The translations under genes and the position numbers were made by a program. From NCBI GenBank assembly GCA_030592025.1, contig JAUUZX010000105.1, positions 1 to 6,120 on the forward strand: 6,120 bases of DNA. The letters are read 5' to 3'. Origin of the DNA: a bacterium (GTDB taxonomy: Bacteria; Krumholzibacteriota; Krumholzibacteria; LZORAL124-64-63). The stretch's first letter is position 1; each line of letters opens with the position of its first letter. The notes under the pieces were generated by a model, which made no database searches, had not been told where the DNA came from, and saw nothing but the letters and a program-made list of their open reading frames with translations. Shown piece by piece: positions 1 through 5,654 of the stretch.

Positions 1-999
1 AAGGCGCAGTTGCTGTTCCGCGACAAAGTCCGCCGCAAGCACAACGCCTACATCAACGAGGAAGCGCTGTGGAAGGTCTACCAGGGCCTCCCCGAGAGCG
101 AGATCCTCATCGACCCGGTCACGAACCAGCCCACGCCCAGTGACGAGCTGGAGCCCCTCGATGTGACGGCTGCCGACATGGACCTGGTCCTGTTTTCCTA
201 CGACCTGGAGGGGGAGACCCACAGCTACAGCATCGGCAAGTACAAGATCGGCTTCGACAAGATGTCGACCTTCCAGCGGCCGAAGAAGGAGCAGATGCTG
301 CCCGGTCTGCGCCTCAAGATCCGCAGCGAGTTCGAGCGCGCGCTCCTCGCCGATGAGGCCAGGTCCCAGGGCTACCACGACCACCCCGTCGTCCAGGCCA
401 AGGTGAACAAGAAGCTCGAAGAGCTCATGGTGACCAACCTGTACAACGACCTCGTCGCCTTCGAGAAGCGCGTCACGGGGGATGACCTCGAGAATTTCTG
501 GGCCGAGCGTGCCGATGAGTTCACGGCACCCGAGATGCGGGACGGGCACCTGGCCATCGTGGCCAACGAGGAGGCCGCCGTGGCTGCCGCCGCCGCCCTC
601 GACGGTGGCGCCATGTGGACGGACGTCGTGGCCGAGTTCGGTACCGATGACGCCAATCGGAGCCGGGACGGCAAGCTGACCAATATTTCGGCCACCTCCG
701 TGGGGCCGGTACGGGATGTCCTGTTCGGGCTCGCCGAGGGCCAGCGCGGCGAGACAGGCGAGCTCGGGGACGGCCGTTTTGCCCTCGTCGAGTGCGTGCG
801 GATCACGGCGCCGGTCCCCTCCACCATCGAGGAATCCCGACAGGGTATCGGCGCGGTGCTTCGCGCCGAGCGCAAGGAGGCGGCGTTCCAGGCGCTCCTG
901 GCCGAGTGGACCGGGGAGATCGGCGTCGTGCGGTATGAGGAGAACCTGGACCAGGTCCAGTCCTGGGAGGAGTTGACGAGTGCGGATGATGACGCCTAG
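1..999 (+). CDS. PpiC/parvulin-type peptidyl-prolyl cis-trans isomerase, 5'-truncated
   Basis: Frame 1 is open from the first base to a TAG stop at 997-999, giving 332 visible residues. The true start lies to the left of the window, so the TTG at 10 is probably not the start. Visible residues about 97-175 form a charged helical segment like the helical chaperone part of PpiC/PrsA/SurA proteins. Residues about 179-270 resemble one parvulin domain (RDGHLAIV at 181-188, then a WTDVVAEFG-type segment at 206-214, then DGRFALVECV at 257-266). A C-terminal helix (about 277-303) follows. The usual GGxLG turn is degraded to DGKLTN at 223-228, and the second parvulin histidine position appears to be F260. 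The family isomerises prolyl bonds or chaperones exported proteins in the periplasm; a signal peptide would lie outside the window. The gene overlaps the next, surA-like gene by 20 bp, suggesting one operon. The fold assignment is fairly firm, but enzymatic activity is doubtful. Confidence 0.8.
   Translation, partial: KAQLLFRDKVRRKHNAYINEEALWKVYQGLPESEILIDPVTNQPTPSDELEPLDVTAADMDLVLFSYDLEGETHSYSIGKYKIGFDKMSTFQRPKKEQMLPGLRLKIRSEFERALLADEARSQGYHDHPVVQAKVNKKLEELMVTNLYNDLVAFEKRVTGDDLENFWAERADEFTAPEMRDGHLAIVANEEAAVAAAAALDGGAMWTDVVAEFGTDDANRSRDGKLTNISATSVGPVRDVLFGLAEGQRGETGELGDGRFALVECVRITAPVPSTIEESRQGIGAVLRAERKEAAFQALLAEWTGEIGVVRYEENLDQVQSWEELTSADDDA
965..982 (+). promoter_or_regulatory. Ribosome binding site and GTG start of the surA-like gene
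   Basis: GGGAGGAG at 965-972 is a strong Shine-Dalgarno match and ends 7 nt before GTG at 980. The in-frame ATGs at 986 and 989 are 13 and 16 nt away, less favourable spacing. The site lies inside the last codons of the upstream parvulin gene, so translation of the two is probably coupled. Confidence 0.65.
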
Positions 1000-2326
1000 G
1001 CCCTCGCAACCGGTGGGCCGTTCCACGAGGTGGACCACGGTTTTCCTGGCTAGCCTGCTGCTGGCGGGCACCGTGGCCCATGCCCAGGACGGCGGACCCG
1101 TGCTCGTCGATCGCCTTCTGGCCATCGTGGACGAGGAAGCCATCCTGCAGAGCGATGTGGATCGGGAGGTCGAGCTCTTCCGCATGAACGAGGAGTACGC
1201 GGGCCAGCCGGTGACCACCGAAAACGACGAGTTGCGCCGGGAGCTGCTGGACCGTCTCATCGAGAGCAAGCTCATCATCGCCGCGGCCAAGGCGGCGGAC
1301 ATGGGCGTGGACGAGGAGGCGGTCACCCGCAGCGTCGACCAGCGCATCCAGCAGTTCATCGACCGTTTCGGTTCGCGCGAGGTCTTCGAACGCGAGCTGG
1401 AGCGCAGCGGCACCACCGAGAAGGATTTCCGCGAGCGCATGGCTTCCCAGCTCCGGGACGACCAGTACCTGCGCCTGGTCGTCGGCAGGTTCATCCGGCC
1501 GGACATCGAGGTGCTCGAGAACGAGATCAAGGACTACTACCTGAGCCACCTGGACGAGATGCCGGCCGAGTCGGACAGTGTCAGCCTGGCCAACATCCTG
1601 GTGGCGGTCCAGCCCTCCGAGGAGGTGCGGCAGCAGATCCAGGTGCGGGTGGCCGAGGCCCGGGACGCCCTGGCGGCGGGCCGTTCCTTTGCCGACGTCG
1701 CCGCGGAATACTCCCTCGGTCCCAACGCCAAGCGCGGTGGCGCCGTGGGCATCGTGGCTCCCGGCGACCTCTTCGATCCGGCCCTGGACCGGGTCGCCTT
1801 CAGCCTCGAACCGGGGCAGGTGAGCGAACCGGTCGTCAGTTCGCGGGGCGTGCATCTGCTGCGGGTGGAGAGCGTGCGTGACGATGGTCGCCGTGCCCTG
1901 AGCCAGGTCTTCCTGCCCATCGAGGTGACCCAGGATGACGTGGCCCGGGCCGAGGGGGAGATCCGTGCGGCGCGCGCGAGGATTCTCGGCGGCGAGCCCT
2001 TTGCCGACGTGGCGGCCGAGATCAGCGCGGACCCGGTTTCCGCGGCCCAGGGTGGGCAGTTGGGCAAGTTCCGCCTGGAGGACCTGTCCGAACAGTTCCA
2101 GGAGGTCGTGGGGGACGCCGTGGTCGGCGAGCTGAGCGAACCGGTCCTGACGCCGGCGGGCTGGTACGTTTTCCTGGTGGACGAACGCGTCGCGGGCCAC
2201 ATGTACACCTACGACGAGCTCAAGGAGCAGCTCCGTCAGACAGTGGAGGGCCAGAAGATCGAGGCGGCCCTGGCCGAGTACGTGCTGGAGTTGCGCGCAC
2301 GGTTCTTCATCGACGAGAAATCCTGA
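980..2326 (+). CDS. surA: SurA-like periplasmic chaperone with two parvulin domains
   Basis: The protein has 448 residues, close to E. coli SurA (428). Residues 1-35 form a signal peptide: basic N-region to R17, hydrophobic core about 21-32, and an AHA|QD cleavage site after A35. Residues about 40-185 match the SurA N-terminal chaperone domain (VDRLLAIVDEEAILQSDVD at 43-61, then a long helical stretch). Parvulin domain 1 spans about 200-300 and has the GG turn at 253-254 and H292 in GVHLLRV. Parvulin domain 2 spans about 306-402, with GGQLG at 358-362. A closing helix/strand (about 410-445) would pack back on the N-domain. In the family, this protein escorts unfolded outer-membrane proteins through the periplasm. 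Domain 1 has N205 where parvulins usually carry the first histidine; domain 2 lacks both histidine positions (Q309 and Y396 by eye alignment), so domain 2 is probably non-catalytic. The gene overlaps the upstream parvulin gene by 20 bp and is followed by a hairpin. The symbol is by family; strict orthology is not proven. Confidence 0.88.
   Translation: MRMMTPRPSQPVGRSTRWTTVFLASLLLAGTVAHAQDGGPVLVDRLLAIVDEEAILQSDVDREVELFRMNEEYAGQPVTTENDELRRELLDRLIESKLIIAAAKAADMGVDEEAVTRSVDQRIQQFIDRFGSREVFERELERSGTTEKDFRERMASQLRDDQYLRLVVGRFIRPDIEVLENEIKDYYLSHLDEMPAESDSVSLANILVAVQPSEEVRQQIQVRVAEARDALAAGRSFADVAAEYSLGPNAKRGGAVGIVAPGDLFDPALDRVAFSLEPGQVSEPVVSSRGVHLLRVESVRDDGRRALSQVFLPIEVTQDDVARAEGEIRAARARILGGEPFADVAAEISADPVSAAQGGQLGKFRLEDLSEQFQEVVGDAVVGELSEPVLTPAGWYVFLVDERVAGHMYTYDELKEQLRQTVEGQKIEAALAEYVLELRARFFIDEKS
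1686..2146 (+). repeat. Two short direct repeat pairs with a 312-nt period inside the surA-like gene
   Basis: CCTTTGCCGACGT occurs at 1686-1698 and again at 1998-2010. TGAGCGAACCGGTC occurs at 1821-1834 and again at 2133-2146. Both pairs have the same offset of 312 nt (104 codons) and encode FADV and SEPV in equivalent places of parvulin domains 1 and 2. The two domains therefore look like an internal tandem duplication, with one compensating one-residue shift around the GG turn. The repeats are part of the coding sequence, not a separate element. Confidence 0.6.
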
Positions 2327-2332
2327 CCTTCG

Positions 2333-2371
2333 CCGCCGGCTCAGGCATCCCGCGTGAGCCGGCGGGTCTCT
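2333..2371. terminator. Hairpin between convergent genes, probable bidirectional terminator
   Basis: A perfect 11-bp inverted repeat, CCGCCGGCTCA at 2333-2343 and its complement TGAGCCGGCGG at 2355-2365, is separated by an 11-nt loop. It begins 6 bp after the surA-like stop (2324-2326). On the plus strand it is followed by GTCTCTTCCT, a weak pyrimidine tract rather than a clean U-run. On the minus strand the glycosyltransferase TGA (2343-2341) lies within the stem and no T-run follows. Position and stem strength support termination of the plus-strand transcript; termination of the minus-strand transcript is an inference. Confidence 0.55.
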
Positions 2372-3834
2372 TCCTGCAGAAAATCCGGCAACCATGGAAA
2401 CGCCTCGACGACGGACCCCACGTTGTCGGCCACGGCGTTCATGAGGTCGGCGCGCCGGCTGCCCCACAGCACCCGCAACCAACCCCGCAGCGCGGCGTCC
2501 GCCGCCTCCTGCTCCAGATCCACCTGAAGCTCGACCCCTTCGCCCGTTGCCAGTGAGCAGGTGAGCAGGCCCAGGGCCGACGTGGGCTCGGTCGCCACGA
2601 GGTCGTTGAGCACGTTCATGGCGGCGGCGGGTTCGCCGCCGGCCAGCAGCGCCCGGGCCAGGTCGTCGTCGGCCCCCGGGACGCGGTGGCGGTGGTCGGC
2701 GACAAAGGCGGTGACCCCCTCGGCGCCGCCGGTCAAGCGGCTGAATGTGACGGCGGCCAGGAGGGCCTCGGCGTCCCGCGGGGCGTCGGCCGCGGCTTCC
2801 CGTGCCAGGGCGTGGGCTTTTGCCAGGTCGCCGGCGGCCACAGCCAATCGCGCCCGGCCCAGCAGGGGGCGCACGGCGGCGGCGGTGGCCCCGGGCTCTT
2901 CGCAGGCGGCGGCGCAGACGGTGAAGGCTTCGTCGGCCTCGGCGAGCTTGCCGAGAGCCTCGAGCCAGTGGCCCCGGGCCAGATGCCACGCCGCCGAAGG
3001 GTGGACCCGGTCACGCCGGTCGTCGAGCCAGGCCAGAGCGTCGGCGGGGTCCTGGTAAAGGCTCGCCGCCACGAGCACGGCCAGATCGCCGCTCCAGAGC
3101 CGCCGTCCCAGGTCTTCCGGCGCCGCCCGGTCCAGGATGGGGGCGACGGCGGGGGCCGTGGTGCGGGCCAGGTCTTCGTCGTCCCAGAACCGCGCCAGTT
3201 CAAGGATCTTGTACCAGCTGTACAGATCGTCCGGGTCGTCGGCCACGAGTCGTTGCAGGAGGGTCAGGTCGCGCTGCTTCTTGTCGCGGGCGGCGGCCAC
3301 CTCGCGCACGTAACCCAGGTGCTCGACCACGCCGGGCAGGTGGCGCAGATGCCGGCCCTCCCGTTGCAGGTGCGCCATGACCGTGCGCGACACGTCCTCG
3401 TGGATGGCGTGTTCGTAGCGGATGGCCGGGTCGTTGCGGAACAGGCGCAGCAGGTCGGCGTCCCGACGCTGGCCGTCGGGCATCTCGTTGCGCATGACGA
3501 GAGTCGCGGCGCCGGCGTCGGGGTCGTCCAGCAGGCGCCGCACGTCGTCGATGAGGCCGGGGGTCACGCGCTCGTCCGCGTCCAGGACCATTATCCAGCG
3601 GCCGCGGGCCGCCTCGAGGCCGGCGTTGCGGGCGGCGGCGAAGTCGTCCTGCCAGGTGTGGTGGACGATGCGGGCGCCAGCGGACGCGAGCAGGTCGAGG
3701 GTGCCGTCGGTCGATCCGGTGTCCGCCACGACGAGTTCGTCCCACAGGCCGTCGACGCTGGCCAGCAGGCCGGGCAGCATCTCCTCCTCGTTGCGGACGA
3801 TGAGGCAGAGGCTGAGGGCGGGGGCGGCGGCCAT
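2341..3834 (-). CDS. Family 2 glycosyltransferase with TPR-like C-terminal region
   Basis: The protein has 497 residues from ATG at 3834 (complement), chosen because GAGGAG lies 7 nt upstream and because GT2 homology begins right there. The reading frame could extend to 3921, but that would run through the likely promoter. Residues about 7-180 are a GT-A (GT2) domain: LSLCLIVRNEEEML at 7-20, VVADTGSTDGT at 35-45 with nucleotide-binding D38, the metal-binding motif DADE at 85-88, and RYEHAIHEDV at 139-148 followed by HLGY at 172-175. This pattern matches the WaaE/SunS-like branch of GT2. Residues about 185-490 are Ala/Leu-rich helices that look like degenerate TPR repeats and could bind a protein partner or acceptor. 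There is no signal peptide or clear membrane segment, so the enzyme is probably cytoplasmic. It would transfer a sugar from a nucleotide-sugar; the acceptor (lipopolysaccharide, polysaccharide or protein) cannot be read from the sequence. It is transcribed alone, convergent to surA and divergent from ftsE. Confidence 0.85.
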   Translation of the reverse strand: MAAAPALSLCLIVRNEEEMLPGLLASVDGLWDELVVADTGSTDGTLDLLASAGARIVHHTWQDDFAAARNAGLEAARGRWIMVLDADERVTPGLIDDVRRLLDDPDAGAATLVMRNEMPDGQRRDADLLRLFRNDPAIRYEHAIHEDVSRTVMAHLQREGRHLRHLPGVVEHLGYVREVAAARDKKQRDLTLLQRLVADDPDDLYSWYKILELARFWDDEDLARTTAPAVAPILDRAAPEDLGRRLWSGDLAVLVAASLYQDPADALAWLDDRRDRVHPSAAWHLARGHWLEALGKLAEADEAFTVCAAACEEPGATAAAVRPLLGRARLAVAAGDLAKAHALAREAAADAPRDAEALLAAVTFSRLTGGAEGVTAFVADHRHRVPGADDDLARALLAGGEPAAAMNVLNDLVATEPTSALGLLTCSLATGEGVELQVDLEQEAADAALRGWLRVLWGSRRADLMNAVADNVGSVVEAFPWLPDFLQEETRRLTRDA

Positions 3835-3841
3835 GGGGCGT

Positions 3842-3847
3842 CTCCTC
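3842..3847 (-). promoter_or_regulatory. Ribosome binding site of the glycosyltransferase gene
   Basis: On the minus strand GAGGAG (3847 to 3842) lies 7 nt before ATG at 3834-3832. It decides the start: the longer frame beginning at 3921 has no comparable site and adds 29 basic residues with no family resemblance. Confidence 0.7.
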
Positions 3848-3877
3848 GGTTCCGGGTCACGGGGCAGGGACCGGACA

Positions 3878-3907
3878 ATTATGCGGCCTGCGGCACGGTT
3901 CGTGCAA
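3878..3907 (-). promoter_or_regulatory. Candidate sigma-70-type promoter for the glycosyltransferase
   Basis: On the minus strand CATAAT (3883 to 3878) matches five of six bases of the -10 consensus TATAAT and stands out in this GC-rich context. TTGCAC (3907 to 3902) lies 18 nt upstream as a weak -35 (three of six bases). Transcription would begin near 3871, leaving a leader of about 37 nt that contains the GAGGAG site. Visual match only. Confidence 0.4.
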
Positions 3908-3960
3908 TCGGACTCTCGCAACCGGGCATCGCGTGCGCCAGACTCGTGCGCATGAGGACG

Positions 3961-3985
3961 TAACTATTGATGGGAGAATAAGTTG
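3961..3985 (+). promoter_or_regulatory. AT-rich patch, ribosome binding site and TTG start of ftsE
   Basis: GGGAGA at 3972-3977 is a Shine-Dalgarno-like site 5 nt before TTG at 3983. An in-frame TGA at 3968-3970 closes the frame upstream. No in-frame ATG occurs before the Walker A motif, so the start must be TTG 3983 or a later codon such as GTG 4031, which has a poorer upstream site. The AT-rich stretch 3961-3970 just before it may include a -10 element, but I could not match a convincing -10/-35 pair; if it does, the leader would be very short. Confidence 0.5.
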
Positions 3986-4777
3986 CCTGATGTCGACCTG
4001 AACCTGAGCAGCCCTCTGGGTGAGCGGCCGGTGATCGGTTTCCGACATGTCGACCTGGAGTATGCCGATCAGACGGCCCTCAAGGACGTGAGCTTCACCG
4101 TCGCCAACGGCGAGTTCCTCTGCCTCACCGGCCCCAGCGGGGCGGGCAAGAGCAGCATCCTGCGGCTCATCGCCATGGATGCGTTCCCCAGTCGCGGCGA
4201 GGTCATCGTGCGGGGCATGCTGGCCTCGCGCATGAGCCGGCGCCGGATCCCGAAGCTGCGCCGGGAGATCGGCTTCGTCTTCCAGGACTTCCGCCTGCTG
4301 GAGGACCGCGACGTGTTCGACAACGTGGCCTTCGCCCAACTCGTGGTGGGCATGCCGTCGCGCCACATCACCCGCAACGTCATGCGCCTGCTCACCCAGG
4401 TGGGCCTGTGGAACAAGCGCCACCGGCTGCCGCGGGAGCTCAGCGGGGGCGAGCAGCAGCGGGTGGCCATCGCCCGGGCCATGGTCAACAGCCCCAAGAT
4501 CCTGCTGGCGGACGAGCCCACGGGGAACCTGGACCCGGAGACGGCCCAGGAGATCTTCGACCTGCTCTTCCGCATCAACGACGCCGGCACCTGCGTCCTG
4601 TTCAGCACCCACGACCACGGCATCGTCAAGACCTTCGGCGAGCGCGTGATCGTCGTGCGGGACGGCCACCTCGTCTCGGACGAGAAGCGCCGCGCCGCCA
4701 TCGACCGCACCGCCAACCTCACCGACCACATGTACCGTGCCCCGGAGCCGGAAACCGTGGGAGCCATCCATGCTTAG
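3983..4777 (+). CDS. ftsE: Cell-division ABC ATPase FtsE
   Basis: The protein has 264 residues and is a complete ABC ATPase. It shows Walker A GPSGAGKSS at 50-58, Q-loop Q101 in FVFQDFRLL, signature LSGGEQQR at 153-160, Walker B ILLADE at 173-178, D-loop GNLD at 181-184 and H-loop H210 in STHD. The segment LLEDRDVFDNVAF at 105-117 after the Q-loop is typical of FtsE. In the family, FtsE dimerises on the cytoplasmic face of FtsX and links ATP hydrolysis to activation of septal peptidoglycan hydrolases; it is not thought to move a substrate. It is longer than E. coli FtsE (222) because of about 16 extra N-terminal residues from the TTG start and a tail of about 34 residues after RDGHL (227-231). 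Its stop overlaps the ftsX start by 8 bp. The directly following ftsX confirms FtsE over LolD or other MacB-type ATPases. Confidence 0.95.
   Translation: MPDVDLNLSSPLGERPVIGFRHVDLEYADQTALKDVSFTVANGEFLCLTGPSGAGKSSILRLIAMDAFPSRGEVIVRGMLASRMSRRRIPKLRREIGFVFQDFRLLEDRDVFDNVAFAQLVVGMPSRHITRNVMRLLTQVGLWNKRHRLPRELSGGEQQRVAIARAMVNSPKILLADEPTGNLDPETAQEIFDLLFRINDAGTCVLFSTHDHGIVKTFGERVIVVRDGHLVSDEKRRAAIDRTANLTDHMYRAPEPETVGAIHA
4759..4772 (+). promoter_or_regulatory. Ribosome binding site and ATG start of ftsX
   Basis: GGGAG at 4759-4763 lies 6 nt before ATG at 4770, inside the ftsE coding end. An earlier in-frame ATG at 4737 would add 11 residues and give a 41-bp overlap; the site at 4770 is better supported and places the FtsX N-terminus as usual for the family. 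Confidence 0.65.
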
Positions 4778-5654
4778 ATCCGCCCAGATCGTCTACCTGA
4801 TGCGAGAATCCGTGGCCGGCTTCCACCGGCGGAAGCTGACCACCGGTGTGACGATCCTGATCATGAGTTCGGCCCTGCTCGTGCTCGCCGTCCTCACGTT
4901 GACGACCCTGAACCTGGCCCACGCCCTGGAGAAGGCGCGGGAGGGCATCGACATCCGGGTCTTCCTGGCCGAGGGGCTGACGGCCGACGTGCGCGCCGGG
5001 CTGCAGCCGCGCCTGCTGATGATCCCCGGCGTCACGTCCGTGAACTACATCAGCCCGGAGATGGCGCTGAACGAATTCGCCGCGACCCTGGGCCAGGACG
5101 CGGACCTCCTCGAATTACTGGACGGCAACCCCCTGCCGCCGTCGTACCATCTCCTGCTCGCGCAGGACGCCCGCAATCTCGGGACCGTGCGGAGCATCCG
5201 TGACGAGATCGTTCCCTGGGCGGAGGTCGACGAGGTCGTCTTCCATCAGGATTGGATCAACGCCCTCGAGACCTGGACCCGGCGCTTCCAACTGGCGAGC
5301 CTCGTGGTGGGCCTGCTCGTCTTCGTGGCGGCGGTGTTCGTCATCTCCAACACGGTGAAACTGACCATGGCGGCGAGCGCTCGGGTGATCCAGATCCAGA
5401 AACTCGTCGGCGCCACCAACGGCTTCATCCGCACGCCCTACCTGGCGGAAGGGGCGTTGCAGGGATTCCTGGCCGGCGGTCTCGCCATGGGCGTGCTCCT
5501 GCTCGGGGGGGCGCTGCTCGAGGGTCGCCTGGGGGGCATCGTGTTCTTCTCGCCGGCCCAGATCGTGGGCTTCATCGGTTTCTGCGTGCTGCTGGGGCTC
5601 ATCGGGAGCTGGTCGGCCATGCGCAAGTACCTCACCCTGCGGAGTGGCATCTGA
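4770..5654 (+). CDS. ftsX: Cell-division membrane protein FtsX
   Basis: The protein has 294 residues and the standard FtsX plan. A short cytoplasmic N-terminus is followed by TM1 (about 26-48), a large periplasmic domain (about 50-172), then TM2 (about 174-195), TM3 (about 229-250) and TM4 (about 263-283). The periplasmic domain contains the DIRVFL strand at 61-66 and GNPLPPSYHL at 119-128, both characteristic of FtsX. The cytoplasmic loop motif KLVGATNGFIRTPYLAEGAL at 211-230 is a strong family marker, thought to contact FtsE. FtsX sits in the inner membrane at the division site; its periplasmic loop holds and regulates EnvC in E. coli or other hydrolases elsewhere. It overlaps ftsE by 8 bp (4770-4777), and its TGA shares one base with the next ATG, so the three genes are translationally linked. 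No missing segment or frameshift is seen. Confidence 0.95.
   Translation: MLRSAQIVYLMRESVAGFHRRKLTTGVTILIMSSALLVLAVLTLTTLNLAHALEKAREGIDIRVFLAEGLTADVRAGLQPRLLMIPGVTSVNYISPEMALNEFAATLGQDADLLELLDGNPLPPSYHLLLAQDARNLGTVRSIRDEIVPWAEVDEVVFHQDWINALETWTRRFQLASLVVGLLVFVAAVFVISNTVKLTMAASARVIQIQKLVGATNGFIRTPYLAEGALQGFLAGGLAMGVLLLGGALLEGRLGGIVFFSPAQIVGFIGFCVLLGLIGSWSAMRKYLTLRSGI

Noticed and set aside
803..2989. A 728-codon open frame on the minus strand, antisense to the surA-like gene and running into the glycosyltransferase.
   Set aside because: Its translation is low-complexity Arg/Gly/Pro/His-rich sequence typical of antisense frames in GC-rich DNA, whereas the opposite frame has a signal peptide and clear SurA domains.
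3835..3921. An N-terminal extension of 29 residues on the glycosyltransferase.
   Set aside because: The extension is basic and unlike the family, lacks a ribosome binding site, and would put the best promoter candidate inside the coding region.
2686..3963. A 425-codon open frame on the plus strand antisense to the glycosyltransferase.
   Set aside because: Gly/Val/Gln-rich translation with no recognisable motif; the minus-strand frame has intact GT2 motifs and a good ribosome binding site.
3857..4771. A 304-codon minus-strand open frame opposite ftsE.
   Set aside because: It mirrors ftsE codons and shows no family signature; ftsE on the plus strand has all ABC motifs.
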